64,000 bases of DNA from Chitinophagales bacterium (GTDB lineage Bacteria; Bacteroidota; Bacteroidia; Chitinophagales; Chitinophagaceae). A model generated the notes under the pieces. The model had not been told where the DNA came from and made no database searches. It worked only from the letters and a program-made list of their open reading frames with translations. The position numbers and the translations under genes are program-made. Of this stretch, positions 22,715 to 31,883 are shown piece by piece. Location of the stretch: NCBI GenBank assembly GCA_017303835.1, contig JAFLBI010000001.1, forward strand, positions 2,356,001 to 2,420,000, read 5' to 3'. Each line of letters begins with the position of its first letter. The stretch's first letter is position 1.

Positions 22715-25540
22715 TTAATGTGCTTCCAGCCAATTATCGCCCGCGCCCACTTCGGCTTCAACAGGCACATTGTTGGGTAAAGGCAATGCGGCACGCATAT
22801 TTTCTAAGATGAGCGCCTTCAGTGTATCTACTTCGCTCTTGTGTGCATCAAAGACCAATTCATCATGCACTTGCAGAATCATTTTGCTGCGCAGCTTTTC
22901 TTGCCGCATGGCTTTGTGAATACGAATCATCGCCAGCTTGATCATATCAGCAGCAGTTCCCTGTATCGGTGAGTTGATGGCGTTGCGTTCTGCAAAGCCA
23001 CGCACCGTGAAATTGGACGAGTTGATGTCACGCAACCAACGCTTACGGCCCATCACGGTTTGCACATAGCCGTTTTCTTTGGCGAAGTTCACCGTGTCAT
23101 CCATGTATTTCTGGATGCCGGCAAATTCTCTTTTATAGTTATCAATAATTTCCTTGGCTTCGGTTCTGCTAATGCCCAGATTATCCGCCAAACCAAAAGC
23201 ACCTTGTCCATAGATGATACCAAAGTTTACACTCTTGGCTTTGTAACGCATTTCCTTGGTCACATCTGCTTCAGCCACACCATAGACTTTTGCTGCGGTT
23301 GCGGTGTGGATGTCTTTGCCCAAACGAAACGCTTCACACATATTTGGATCACCACTAATGGCGGCAACAATGCGTAATTCAATCTGCGAATAATCCGCGC
23401 TCAATAAAATATGTTCTTTATCTCTCGGCACAAATGCTTTTCTGATTTCTCTGCCGCGTGCTGTTCTAATTGGAATATTCTGCAGGTTTGGATTATTGCT
23501 GCTCAATCTCCCTGTAACCGCAACGGCCTGTGCATAGGAAGTGTGCACCCGTCCCGTACGCGGATGAATCATTTCTGGCAACGCGTCTACATAAGTTGAT
23601 TTGAGTTTGGTGAGTTCTCTGAAGGCCAGAATATCATCTACAATTTTGTGACCCTTCACCGCAAGTTTATTCAACACATCTTCCCCGGTTTGGTACTGAC
23701 CCGTCTTGGTTTTTTTCGCAGAAGGATCTAATTGCAGTTTATCAAACAACACTTCACCCAATTGTTTAGGCGATGCCAAATTGAATTTCACACCCGCTTG
23801 TTCATACACTGATTTTTCTGCTTGACGCGCTTCTTCATCCAACAACCTACTATACTCATGTAAAAAACCTTCATCTACACGCACACCCTCAAACTCCATA
23901 TCGGTGAGTACGCGTACCAAAGGCGTTTCCACCTCATCAAATACACGTTGCACTTCTTTCTGTTGCAATTGTGGTGTGAAGACTTGTTTTAGTTGTAATG
24001 TTATGTCTGCGTCTTCTGCTGCATATTCTTTCACCTTTTCTACATCCACATCGCGCATGGTGCCCTGGTTCTTACCTTTCTTACCAATGAGTTCATCAAT
24101 ATGCACGGGCTCATAGCCGAGATATTGCGCACTCAGCAAATCCATGCTGCGTCTACCTTCCGGCTCAATGAGGTAATGCGCCAACATCGTATCAAACAAT
24201 GAGCCCGAAGGAACAACACCATAATTTTTCAACACCAATAAATCATACTTGATGTTTTGTCCCACCCAACGCTTGTTGGCATCGTTGAATAATGGGGCGA
24301 GTTGTGTAAGAATTGTTTCGGTTGCTTTTCTATCGGCCGGACAAGGAATATAATATCCTTCACCTGCTTTATACGAAAAGCTAATGCCCACCAATTCTGC
24401 GAGCATTGGATCAATATGTGTTGTCTCTGTATCGAAACAAATTTCTTCTATGCCTTGCAGTTCTTTCACCAATGCATCAATCGCTGCAGCATCGTTCACC
24501 AACAAATAGTTATGCGGTGTGTTATGGATATTGCGCGTGGCGCTGAGTCCCGCTTCTGCGGCGGGCGCGGGATCAATTAGTTTTTCCGTTTTCTTCTCCG
24601 GTTGTTCTACCACATTGCCAAACAAATCCGTCTGCACACCAACCGGTGGCGTTGCAAATGCGTTGAAGCTTTCACCTAGAATACGCTTACCAAGTGTTTT
24701 GAATTCTAACTCAGTAAATACTTCGGTTAGGGCTTCTGTATTCCATTCTTTTAAACGAAAATCTTCTTCATGAAAATCCACCGGCACATTGGTGATGATG
24801 GTTGCCAGCTTTTTACTCATCACGGCGAGTTCCTTACCGTTGCGTACTTTTTCACCCAATGCACCTTTGATGGCTTCTGCATTGGCCAACACGTTTTCCA
24901 GCGTATTGTATTCTTTCAAGAGCTTTGCTGCTGTTTTCTCACCCACACCGGGTATGCCGGGTATATTGTCCACCGCATCGCCCATCAAACCTAGGATATC
25001 AATCACCTGGTCTACGCGTTCAATATTCCACTTCGTACAAACTTCCGCAGGGCCCATGATCTCCACATCACCACCCTGATAGCCGGGCTTGTATATATAG
25101 ACACCATCGCGCACGAGCTGGCCATAATCTTTATCGGGCGTAACCATATAGACTTCATAACCCGCATCATGGGCTTGCCAGGCGAGCGTGCCGATCACAT
25201 CATCGGCTTCATAGCCCTCTACACCAATCACCGGAATATTGAAACCGCGGATAATGCGTTGGATATCCGGAACAGATTCCAACAAGTCTTCAGGTGCTTC
25301 TTGTCTATTGGCTTTATAATCAGCGAAATCTGTATGGCGTTCTGTTTTGCCCTCCACATCAAAACATACAGCTAGGTGGGTGGGCTTTTCTTTATTAATG
25401 AGGTCGAAAAGTGTATTGGTAAAGCCAAACTGGGCATTGGTGTTTCTGCCCGTAGAGGTGATGCGCGGATTGCGGATCAGGGCATAATAAGCCCGGAAAA
25501 TCAAGGCAAAGGCATCGAGCAGAAAGAGTTTCTTTTGCAT
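22715..25540 (-). CDS. polA: DNA polymerase I
   Basis: 941 residues from the ATG at 25538-25540. 5'-3' exonuclease domain at about 1-290 (FLLDAFALIFRAYYA, VTPDKDYGQLV, GLMGDAVDNIPGIPGVGEKTA). 3'-5' proofreading domain at about 340-520 with intact motifs: Asp370 and Glu372 in FDTETTH, NIKYDLLV, and YAAEDAD. Polymerase domain with DYSQIELRI at about 716, the RYKAKSVNFGIIYG O-helix and QVHDELVFD near 897. It fills gaps in repair and removes Okazaki primers. The upstream in-frame extension to 25600 is not needed. A TACCTTAG element lies 4 bp before the ATG. Confidence 0.97.
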   Translation of the reverse strand: MQKKLFLLDAFALIFRAYYALIRNPRITSTGRNTNAQFGFTNTLFDLINKEKPTHLAVCFDVEGKTERHTDFADYKANRQEAPEDLLESVPDIQRIIRGFNIPVIGVEGYEADDVIGTLAWQAHDAGYEVYMVTPDKDYGQLVRDGVYIYKPGYQGGDVEIMGPAEVCTKWNIERVDQVIDILGLMGDAVDNIPGIPGVGEKTAAKLLKEYNTLENVLANAEAIKGALGEKVRNGKELAVMSKKLATIITNVPVDFHEEDFRLKEWNTEALTEVFTELEFKTLGKRILGESFNAFATPPVGVQTDLFGNVVEQPEKKTEKLIDPAPAAEAGLSATRNIHNTPHNYLLVNDAAAIDALVKELQGIEEICFDTETTHIDPMLAELVGISFSYKAGEGYYIPCPADRKATETILTQLAPLFNDANKRWVGQNIKYDLLVLKNYGVVPSGSLFDTMLAHYLIEPEGRRSMDLLSAQYLGYEPVHIDELIGKKGKNQGTMRDVDVEKVKEYAAEDADITLQLKQVFTPQLQQKEVQRVFDEVETPLVRVLTDMEFEGVRVDEGFLHEYSRLLDEEARQAEKSVYEQAGVKFNLASPKQLGEVLFDKLQLDPSAKKTKTGQYQTGEDVLNKLAVKGHKIVDDILAFRELTKLKSTYVDALPEMIHPRTGRVHTSYAQAVAVTGRLSSNNPNLQNIPIRTARGREIRKAFVPRDKEHILLSADYSQIELRIVAAISGDPNMCEAFRLGKDIHTATAAKVYGVAEADVTKEMRYKAKSVNFGIIYGQGAFGLADNLGISRTEAKEIIDNYKREFAGIQKYMDDTVNFAKENGYVQTVMGRKRWLRDINSSNFTVRGFAERNAINSPIQGTAADMIKLAMIRIHKAMRQEKLRSKMILQVHDELVFDAHKSEVDTLKALILENMRAALPLPNNVPVEAEVGAGDNWLEAH

Positions 25541-25686
25541 GCGACTAAGGTAACAAATGCCCACATAGCCTGCGCGGTCTTTCGATAAACGAAAAAACAC
25601 CCGTCGCTTTCGGCAAAAAGGGTCGGATCGGCCGTGCTGCCCGCCCGAAACCCGTTATTTTTGTACCCGACCTTAAAATCATTCGT

Positions 25687-26286
25687 ATGATCAAGACAGG
25701 CAATCCCGTGATCAGCATCTATACAGAGATGACGCCCAACCCGGAAACCATGAAGTTTGTCGCCAACAAACTCCTGTATCCCGGTAAAAGCATCGATATC
25801 GCTGATGAAAGTGCTGCGGGCCCTTCGCCTTTGGCTAAGGAATTGTTCAGCTTTCCTTTTATCAAGAGCGTTTTCATCGCCAGCAATTTTATCACGCTGA
25901 CCAAAACAGCGGATACAGAAGATTGGCAGGATGTGATCCCAACCATTAAGGAGTTCCTGAAAGATTATCTGGAGAATGGCGGCGTGGTGGTGAATGAAGA
26001 TGAAGTGGTGAAGATGAAGCAGGAGGCTACCAACACCGTACATGCAGATGACGATGATATCGTGAAGCGCATCAAGGAATTGTTGGAGAATTATGTGAAG
26101 CCAGCAGTTGAAATGGATGGCGGTGCTATTCAGTTCAAGAGTTACAATGAAGGCGTGGTGAACCTGATGTTGCAGGGAAGCTGCAGCGGTTGTCCTTCTT
26201 CTATGATCACGCTGAAAGCTGGCATTGAAGGCATGATGAAGCGCATGATTCCTGAAGTGAAGGAAGTGGTTGCAGAAGCAGAATAA
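25687..26286 (+). CDS. NifU-family Fe-S scaffold/carrier protein (Nfu type)
   Basis: 199 residues. N-terminal Nfu_N domain at about 8-95 (YTEMTPNPETMKFVANK, FSFPFIKSVFIASNFITLTK) and C-terminal NifU domain at about 118-195 with the CSGCPSS motif holding the CxxC cluster ligands. Proteins of this type transfer 4Fe-4S clusters to client enzymes. It has a TATTTTTG -7 element at 25656-25663 and is divergent from polA. The transcript ends at the bidirectional hairpin at 26310-26338. Confidence 0.93.
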   Translation: MIKTGNPVISIYTEMTPNPETMKFVANKLLYPGKSIDIADESAAGPSPLAKELFSFPFIKSVFIASNFITLTKTADTEDWQDVIPTIKEFLKDYLENGGVVVNEDEVVKMKQEATNTVHADDDDIVKRIKELLENYVKPAVEMDGGAIQFKSYNEGVVNLMLQGSCSGCPSSMITLKAGIEGMMKRMIPEVKEVVAEAE

Positions 26287-26309
26287 TTAAGATCGAGCTA
26301 TATTTAATA

Positions 26310-26338
26310 AAAACCCCGACAGTATCGTCGGGGTTTTG
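26310..26338. terminator. Bidirectional Rho-independent terminator
   Basis: AAAACCCCGAC, loop AGTATC, GTCGGGGTTTT between the convergent nfu and OsmC genes; the A/T tracts on both sides allow use on both strands. The stem-loop is the same as the one after ppiD. Confidence 0.85.
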
Positions 26339-26357
26339 TTTTTAGCAAGGGAATGAT

Positions 26358-26768
26358 CTATACCAATGCAGCATCCGATGAGATGGCAGTGTTGTACAAT
26401 TTACTGATGGGACAATTGGCTTCTGCATCTTTTACGCAAGCCTGAAATTGTTCCTCGCCGATGCCGGGCACTTTGGCTTTTACAATTAAGTGCGATTTGG
26501 TGATGGCGCCATCGCGCAATTCAATCTCACAAGTTGTTTCCAATGCTTCCGGTGTAAAGCCCGCTGCGCCTAGCACAAAGCTCAGCTTCATGGTAAAGCA
26601 ACCCGCATGTGCGGCGGCCACCAATTCTTCCGGATTGGTACCAATGCCATCAGCAAAGCGCGAGTTGAATGAATATTGTGTTTTGTTGAGTACGGTGCTT
26701 TGTGTGGTAAGGTGACCGTTGCCTTCTTTTCCTGAGCCGTTCCATACGGCAGATGCGGTGCGTATCAT
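26358..26768 (-). CDS. OsmC/Ohr-family peroxiredoxin-like protein
   Basis: 136 residues from the ATG at 26766-26768 (MIRTASAVWNGSGKEGNG). OsmC fold with NPEELVAAAHAGCFTMKLSF, which carries the first reactive Cys, and DAEANCPISKLY with the second. These reduce organic hydroperoxides, with the Cys pair as the redox site. Its ATG overlaps the stop of the TMEM175-like gene by 4 bp. Confidence 0.92.
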   Translation of the reverse strand: MIRTASAVWNGSGKEGNGHLTTQSTVLNKTQYSFNSRFADGIGTNPEELVAAAHAGCFTMKLSFVLGAAGFTPEALETTCEIELRDGAITKSHLIVKAKVPGIGEEQFQACVKDAEANCPISKLYNTAISSDAALV

Positions 26769-27379
26769 GTTGTCTTGTTTTGTTGTTGAATATGTTTGGG
26801 TCTGAAAAAATACAAAGGAACGGCGATAAAAAATAACCAAGCAGCAGGCGCGTAGACAATCGCGGCCAATAATCCGCAGGCGTAAAGAGACGGACCAACT
26901 AGCGAACGCCGAATCAGGGATCTCTTTTGTTGATTGTCAACGGCTTCTGTCATCAGTTCGCCTTTATACATCGCATGTCTGCTCATTAAGGTAAAAGACA
27001 AAGCCGCACAAAGCATTACAAAAGCATAACCCATATTGGCGGCATTACTGAAGGGGTGTTCGCCAATAAAAGCTGTTGGCAAAGGAATCAGGCTGAGCCA
27101 GAAAAGTAAATGGTTGTTGTGCCAGAGCAGGCCAGCGTCCGAATGTGTAAGGTGATGAAAGAAATTGTGGTGGTTAACCCAGAAAATTGCAATTACTAGA
27201 AAACTGAATGCATAAGCAATGAGTTTAGGCGCCAGCTCTTTAAGCGCGTGCATCAATGCTTGTTGTGTAAACTGTTCGGCGAGTTGCGGCACATGTAATT
27301 CTAAAACAAGAATAGTGATGATGATGGCCATGACACCATCACTAAAGGCTTCAATTCTTGTGGTTGAAGGTATTTTCAT
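26765..27379 (-). CDS. TMEM175-family (DUF1211) membrane protein
   Basis: 204 residues, six membrane segments. The family signature RIEAFSDGVMAIIITILVL is at residues 9-27; the FSD motif lines the pore in TMEM175 channels. Bacterial members conduct potassium, with low selectivity. It overlaps the upstream DUF2490 gene by 29 bp and the downstream OsmC gene by 4 bp, so the three appear translationally coupled. Confidence 0.88.
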   Translation of the reverse strand: MKIPSTTRIEAFSDGVMAIIITILVLELHVPQLAEQFTQQALMHALKELAPKLIAYAFSFLVIAIFWVNHHNFFHHLTHSDAGLLWHNNHLLFWLSLIPLPTAFIGEHPFSNAANMGYAFVMLCAALSFTLMSRHAMYKGELMTEAVDNQQKRSLIRRSLVGPSLYACGLLAAIVYAPAAWLFFIAVPLYFFRPKHIQQQNKTT

Positions 27380-28148
27380 CTTTTCGTTTTTTCAGTTGAT
27401 AATTCAATCCGAAAGAGAACAATGCATCACGCTGTTGCACACCACTCACCACCACTTGCTCATAGAGATTGGTGTAGAGCATTGTGAAACCCAATCCTTT
27501 GTGTATAGGACAATCCAAGCCGGCTTCACCGGAAACCCGGTAATTATTTTGTCCGTCTAAACCCGGCTGATAATAAATAGTGTAATGCAAGCGAAGCCCG
27601 TTTTCATTGAATCGATGTTGCCCAGCTAACCAGGATGTTGCACGCCACAAACGAATTTGGTTTTGTCCGGTGTAGTGGGTGTTATTGAATTGCCTGCGCG
27701 AGAAATAGGTTTGTTCATACACCATCGAAGCAGATAGTTTGATGTTGCTCTTAGATAATTTGATCATTTGCCAGGTAGCGCCTCCGCCAACAAACACACG
27801 TGTATTGATTTTGAGACGATAATTGCTGGCCACAAAGCCCATCACAAAAGGATAGACAGGCTGTTGTGGACGATAATAGAGAAAGTTTCTGCTGAAGAGA
27901 TCTGCATCGGCCTTGGTTTTAAAAAAGGATTGATACAAACCATTGTTCTGCGTTTTGAATACGAATTTTTTTCCCGCGGCAGACAGTTCTATTCTTCCAC
28001 GCAGTGCAAACAATTGCACATTGCCTGCTTGGTAATTACTGGTGATACTGCTACGCAATTGTACACGTGCAGTATCACTTTCGTTGATCTGCGCCTGAAC
28101 AAATATTGGCAGACAAATCACTAGCAGCAATATGCAGATTTGCTTCAT
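27351..28148 (-). CDS. DUF2490 outer-membrane-like protein
   Basis: 265 residues with a signal peptide (KQICILLLVICLPIFVQAQ). The mature protein is beta-rich with alternating hydrophobic residues, and the block ATSWLAGQHRFNENGLRLHYTIYYQPG is like DUF2490 proteins, predicted small beta-barrels. The function is unknown. It follows the DJ-1/hydrolase fusion gene with a 6-bp gap. Confidence 0.65.
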   Translation of the reverse strand: MKQICILLLVICLPIFVQAQINESDTARVQLRSSITSNYQAGNVQLFALRGRIELSAAGKKFVFKTQNNGLYQSFFKTKADADLFSRNFLYYRPQQPVYPFVMGFVASNYRLKINTRVFVGGGATWQMIKLSKSNIKLSASMVYEQTYFSRRQFNNTHYTGQNQIRLWRATSWLAGQHRFNENGLRLHYTIYYQPGLDGQNNYRVSGEAGLDCPIHKGLGFTMLYTNLYEQVVVSGVQQRDALFSFGLNYQLKKRKDENTFNHKN

Positions 28149-28154
28149 GGTTGT

Positions 28155-29666
28155 TTATTTGCTGAATTGCCAAATGTTTTGCAGAAATTCTTGTGGTTTT
28201 ACTACAAACGGAAGGTGTGATGTTTCCATTTCTACCACTTGTTTGATCTGACCATTTGCTTTGATCATTTTTTGTTGTAATGCATAGGGTACTGCATTAT
28301 CATTCTTGGTACTGATATAGTATTTGGGTATGGCTTTGAAATTATTGCCCAGCTTCACCACATCATTAAAGCCTTTGGTGGGTTCTGCTCTGTGATACTT
28401 TACAATTGTTTCTTTCATATAGTCTGGGCAGTCGGCACACACAACCGTTGGTAACGCTTCTTTTTCAACCGAGACAAGGGAGTAATCTTGATTGAAAGAG
28501 AATATCTCAATTGGTTTGTTACCATAGAAACTGGTATTGATGCCTTGTACAGACTCTCCATTCTTCGGCAGATACGCGGCTACATAAATCAAGCGGTCAA
28601 TTTTACCGGGCATGTTTTCTGCCACTTGTGAAATGATTGCGCCAGCCATGGAGTGGCCCACCAATATCACCCTACCGCTTACCGCGTTAATAGCATCACT
28701 TACCGTTTTAACATAGTTTGCGAGTCCAACCCCTGCACCATAAGTGTTGTCTGCTCCATGGGCGGGTAGGTTTACGACAACAACATTGGCCTTTTGAGCA
28801 AGCTCATTGCGTACGAAGCCCCAGGCACTTTCGTCTGCCCATGCACCATGTACCAGCACATATGTTGGATAACGTTTTTTATCTTCTTCCAGCGCCTTGA
28901 GCACTAGTTCTGCTGCTGCTGCGCCTGAGTTTTGTTGTTGGCCTGTAATTAGATTCCCATATTTTACTGCGTGCGCATCAAACATGTGTGCTACTTCAAA
29001 GCGACTATTGGGCATTTTGCGTGCTTCGTCTTCAATGCGGAATGGTTGAATCTTCATACCTACATAAGCATCCGCATAGTTTTCTTCACTGTTAGCAAAA
29101 CCCGTCCAACGTTTTCCTTCAACAAGGTATTTGCCATTAGGCAGCTTTGCTTCTAAGAGTACAGCGGTGCCATGGCAAATAGCGGCAGCGGGTTTACCCG
29201 TTTGATAGAAATTAGAAAAGAAAGTGGCTATTTCAGGATTGTTGCGCCAAGTAAACATCGGTCCCTGACCACCGCAAAGGAAAATGGCTTTGTAATCTGC
29301 AGGATTAATGTTGGACAGTTTGAGGGTGTTTTTAGTAAGTGCCATTTTCGCCGGATCTTTTTTAAAGCCCAAGGACACATAATCAAAAGCTGCATATTTA
29401 CTGGCATCTTCCGGATCACTAAATCCATCAAATTGTATTTCACCGCCATTGAGGCTGGCAATGTCTACCTGATAACCAGCTTCACTGAAAGCCCAATAAG
29501 GATGTGTTAATTCTGCATACCATACACCAATAGGCCATCCGGTTGTTTTAGATATAGATGGGTTGCTAACCACCATCAGGATCTTACCATTATTACCGGC
29601 ATTGTGTTGCGCTACGGCAACATCAAACAAGAAGAGCGTTGCGAGCATTGTTAATAACTGTTTCAT
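28155..29666 (-). CDS. Secreted DJ-1/PfpI domain fused to alpha/beta hydrolase
   Basis: 503 residues with a signal peptide ending near VAVAQ. Residues about 27-255 form a DJ-1/PfpI (Hsp31-like) domain with Cys in AAICHGTAVLL and upstream FLCGGQGPM. Residues about 268-500 form an alpha/beta hydrolase: YVLVHGAWADESAW, LVGHSMAGAI (nucleophile Ser), an Asp in STKNDNAVP and His in TSHLPFV. The hydrolase half resembles EstC/salicylate-esterase types. The fusion puts two usually separate detoxification-type domains in one periplasmic protein. It is divergent from an HxlR regulator with a putative operator in between, so it is likely the regulator's target. Confidence 0.85.
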   Translation of the reverse strand: MKQLLTMLATLFLFDVAVAQHNAGNNGKILMVVSNPSISKTTGWPIGVWYAELTHPYWAFSEAGYQVDIASLNGGEIQFDGFSDPEDASKYAAFDYVSLGFKKDPAKMALTKNTLKLSNINPADYKAIFLCGGQGPMFTWRNNPEIATFFSNFYQTGKPAAAICHGTAVLLEAKLPNGKYLVEGKRWTGFANSEENYADAYVGMKIQPFRIEDEARKMPNSRFEVAHMFDAHAVKYGNLITGQQQNSGAAAAELVLKALEEDKKRYPTYVLVHGAWADESAWGFVRNELAQKANVVVVNLPAHGADNTYGAGVGLANYVKTVSDAINAVSGRVILVGHSMAGAIISQVAENMPGKIDRLIYVAAYLPKNGESVQGINTSFYGNKPIEIFSFNQDYSLVSVEKEALPTVVCADCPDYMKETIVKYHRAEPTKGFNDVVKLGNNFKAIPKYYISTKNDNAVPYALQQKMIKANGQIKQVVEMETSHLPFVVKPQEFLQNIWQFSK

Positions 29667-29736
29667 GTTAACTGTATTTGTAACATAAAAGTGAATGCAT
29701 TAAGGCCCCCAACCATGTACAACACTAATATGACCG

Positions 29737-29754
29737 TTACGCACCTTTTGGTAG
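29737..29754. promoter_or_regulatory. Putative HxlR operator in divergent promoter region
   Basis: TTAC (29737-29740), 10 bp, GTAG (29751-29754), sharing the core TTACRCACYTTTTGGTA with the site at 2550-2569. It lies between the fusion gene and the HxlR gene. Confidence 0.45.
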
Positions 29755-29774
29755 GGAATGCCTAATTTTAGTCC

Positions 29775-30167
29775 ATGCCCGATGTAATCATCAATAAAGA
29801 AATCTTTTATAACCCGGTTGATTTTGTGCTGAAGAAGCTAGGAGGCACTTGGAAGATTCCGGTGTTATGGCGTTTACGCAAAAAAACATGGCGCTATACT
29901 GAGCTGCAGAAAGATATTGAACATATCAGCCAGAAAATGCTTTCACAAACATTAAAGCAACTGGAAACTGAAGGTTTTGTACAAAAGAAAACCTATGCGG
30001 AAGTGCCGCCACGAACCGAGTATTCTCTTACGGAAAAAGGAAAGCGTGCGGTTGAAGTAATCGAATATTTGCGCAATTACGGACTGGAGCTGATGAAGGA
30101 AGACGGCATTGATTATGAAGCCATGATGCGTGAAGAAGCACACAGAAAAAAACAAGCGGGCGCATGA
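29775..30167 (+). CDS. HxlR-family transcriptional regulator
   Basis: 130 residues. Winged-helix domain of the HxlR type: NPVDFVLKKLGGTWKIPVLW, WRYTELQKDIEHISQKMLSQTLKQLE, and the wing KKTYAEVPPRTEYSLTEKG. The Cys that senses electrophiles in many members (position before PVD) is Asn here, so redox sensing by that residue is absent. It probably represses the divergent fusion gene and perhaps 1856-2473. The stop overlaps the pnuC start by 4 bp (ATGA). Confidence 0.9.
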   Translation: MPDVIINKEIFYNPVDFVLKKLGGTWKIPVLWRLRKKTWRYTELQKDIEHISQKMLSQTLKQLETEGFVQKKTYAEVPPRTEYSLTEKGKRAVEVIEYLRNYGLELMKEDGIDYEAMMREEAHRKKQAGA

Positions 30168-30793
30168 ACACGATTCTGGAACAATTCATCAGCGGCTTAA
30201 AAGCAACGACCTTCTTAGAGTTCATCGCTGTTTTCGCGGGTATTGGCAGTGTATGGTTCAGTAGGAAGGAGCACATACTGGTTTATCCTGTCGGACTCAT
30301 CAATACCACGATTTATATCTACCTCAGCCTGAAAGCAAACCTCTTCGGTGAAGCCAGCGTGAACCTGTATTATACTATCATGAGTATTTATGGCTGGATA
30401 CTCTGGAGCAAGAAAGATGCCGTGAAGCACGAAGCCGTATTACACATTCAATTCAGTACAAAGCAAGCGTGGTTGCATCAGTTATTATTCTTTGCTGGAT
30501 TTTATACAGCGATTTACGCAGCACTGAGTTGGCTGCAAACCTCCTTTGCACCGGAAGCCATTCCTTGGGCAGATGCTTTTGCTTCGGCAACCGCCTTTAC
30601 GGGCATGTGGCTGATGGCCAGAAAAAAAGTTGAGAGCTGGATCTGGTGGATAGCAACCAATATTGCATCCATACCCCTGTACTTCGTGAAAGGCTTTGTG
30701 TTTACGAGTGTACAATACCTCGTATTACTCATCCTGGCGGTATTTGGCTTCATCAGCTGGATGCAGAAAGCCAGACAAAATACACACGCATGA
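30164..30793 (+). CDS. pnuC: PnuC-family nicotinamide riboside transporter
   Basis: 209 residues, seven membrane segments. PnuC signatures are visible: EFIAVFAGIGSVWFSRKEHILVYPVGLINT, EASVNLYYTIMSIYGWILWSKK, SWIWWIATNIASIPLYFVKG and SVQYLVLLILAVFGFISW. Imports nicotinamide riboside by facilitated diffusion, trapped by phosphorylation. It is coupled to HxlR upstream and Tag downstream by ATGA overlaps; the NadR-like kinase encoded two genes on would supply the trapping step. Confidence 0.92.
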   Translation: MNTILEQFISGLKATTFLEFIAVFAGIGSVWFSRKEHILVYPVGLINTTIYIYLSLKANLFGEASVNLYYTIMSIYGWILWSKKDAVKHEAVLHIQFSTKQAWLHQLLFFAGFYTAIYAALSWLQTSFAPEAIPWADAFASATAFTGMWLMARKKVESWIWWIATNIASIPLYFVKGFVFTSVQYLVLLILAVFGFISWMQKARQNTHA

Positions 30794-31347
30794 GTTATTG
30801 CAGCGCGATAGCACAAATGAAGCCGGAGGACGCGGCAATGCATCAAGCCTATCATGATAAGGCCTATGGTTTTCCTATTGAAACCGATGATGAATTATTC
30901 TGCCGATTGATTTTAGAAATCAATCAGGCTGGTTTAAGCTGGACAACCATTCTACGCAAGGAAGCGAGTTTTCGCAAAGCCTATCATCAGTTTAAGATTA
31001 AGAAGGTTGCGGCCTATACCGATGCAGATATAGAACGCTTGATGAATGATGCGGGCGTTATCAGAAACCGCTTGAAGATTCTGGCTGCTATAGAGAACGC
31101 AAAGACTATTCTTACAATACAAAAATCGCATGGCTCTTTTCGAAATTGGTTAGATGCACATCATCCACTAACAAAACAGGATTGGGTTAAACTATTTCGG
31201 AAAACTTTTCGTTTTACCGGAGGTGAGATTGTGAATGAGTTTCTGATGAGTGCCGGCTTTCTGCCGGGCGCACATGAAGCAACCTGTCCGATCTATAAAA
31301 AAGTACTGAAGCAAAAACCCGCATGGAGCAAAGCCTCAAAAAAATAG
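30790..31347 (+). CDS. tag: DNA-3-methyladenine glycosylase I
   Basis: 185 residues from the ATG at 30790 (overlap ATGA with pnuC). Tag family: YHDKAYGFPIETDDELFCRLILEINQAGLSWTTIL, FRKAYHQFKIKKVAAYTDADIERLM, GVIRNRLKILAAIENAK, and the C-terminal GFLPGAHEATC part. Excises 3-methyladenine from alkylated DNA. The N-terminal zinc ligands of the E. coli enzyme are not obvious here. An extended frame to 30646 lies inside pnuC and is rejected. Its 3' end overlaps the next gene by 25 bp. Confidence 0.88.
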   Translation: MSYCSAIAQMKPEDAAMHQAYHDKAYGFPIETDDELFCRLILEINQAGLSWTTILRKEASFRKAYHQFKIKKVAAYTDADIERLMNDAGVIRNRLKILAAIENAKTILTIQKSHGSFRNWLDAHHPLTKQDWVKLFRKTFRFTGGEIVNEFLMSAGFLPGAHEATCPIYKKVLKQKPAWSKASKK

Positions 31348-31883
31348 TGATTATCGGACCCGAGAGTACGGGTAAAAGCACACTTTGCGAAGAGCTGGCA
31401 CAGCATTATCAAACAGAATGGTGTCCAGAGTTTGCACGTGAGTATTTGCTCACCAATGGCACCAATTATGATATGGATGATTTGGAACTGATTGCCAAGG
31501 GACAATTAGCGCTGGAAGATGAATACGCGTCACTGGTATGCAAGAATCAATCGGATAATCCAAGTCCACTATTGTTTGTGGATACAGACATGTATGTGAT
31601 GAAAGTGTGGTGCGAATACGTGTTTGGGAAATGCCATCAATTCATTCTCGACGAGATCATTACGCGCAAATACGATCTCTATTTGCTTTGTAATATTGAT
31701 TTACCCTGGACCAAAGATGAATTACGCGAATATCCAGATGAAGGTCCGCGCAAAGAGTTGTTTCACATTTATCAAGATATACTGATTAATCAGTCTGTTC
31801 CTTGGGCATTGATCAGCGGAGAAGATGAAGCGCGTTTCGCTTCAGCGAAAGCAGCAATAGACCGATTTATTTTTTCAAAATAG
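31323..31883 (+). CDS. NadR-like AAA kinase (probable ribosylnicotinamide kinase)
   Basis: 186 residues. P-loop IIGPESTGKSTLCEELA at residues 11-27, PEFAREYL near 37, FVDTDMYVMKVW (Walker B-like) near 82, and CNIDLPWTKDELREYPDEG near 122. This matches the C-terminal kinase half of NadR, without the adenylyltransferase part. It probably phosphorylates nicotinamide riboside imported by PnuC to NMN. The 3' end overlaps convergent mtgA by 17 bp. Confidence 0.85.
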   Translation: MEQSLKKIVIIGPESTGKSTLCEELAQHYQTEWCPEFAREYLLTNGTNYDMDDLELIAKGQLALEDEYASLVCKNQSDNPSPLLFVDTDMYVMKVWCEYVFGKCHQFILDEIITRKYDLYLLCNIDLPWTKDELREYPDEGPRKELFHIYQDILINQSVPWALISGEDEARFASAKAAIDRFIFSK

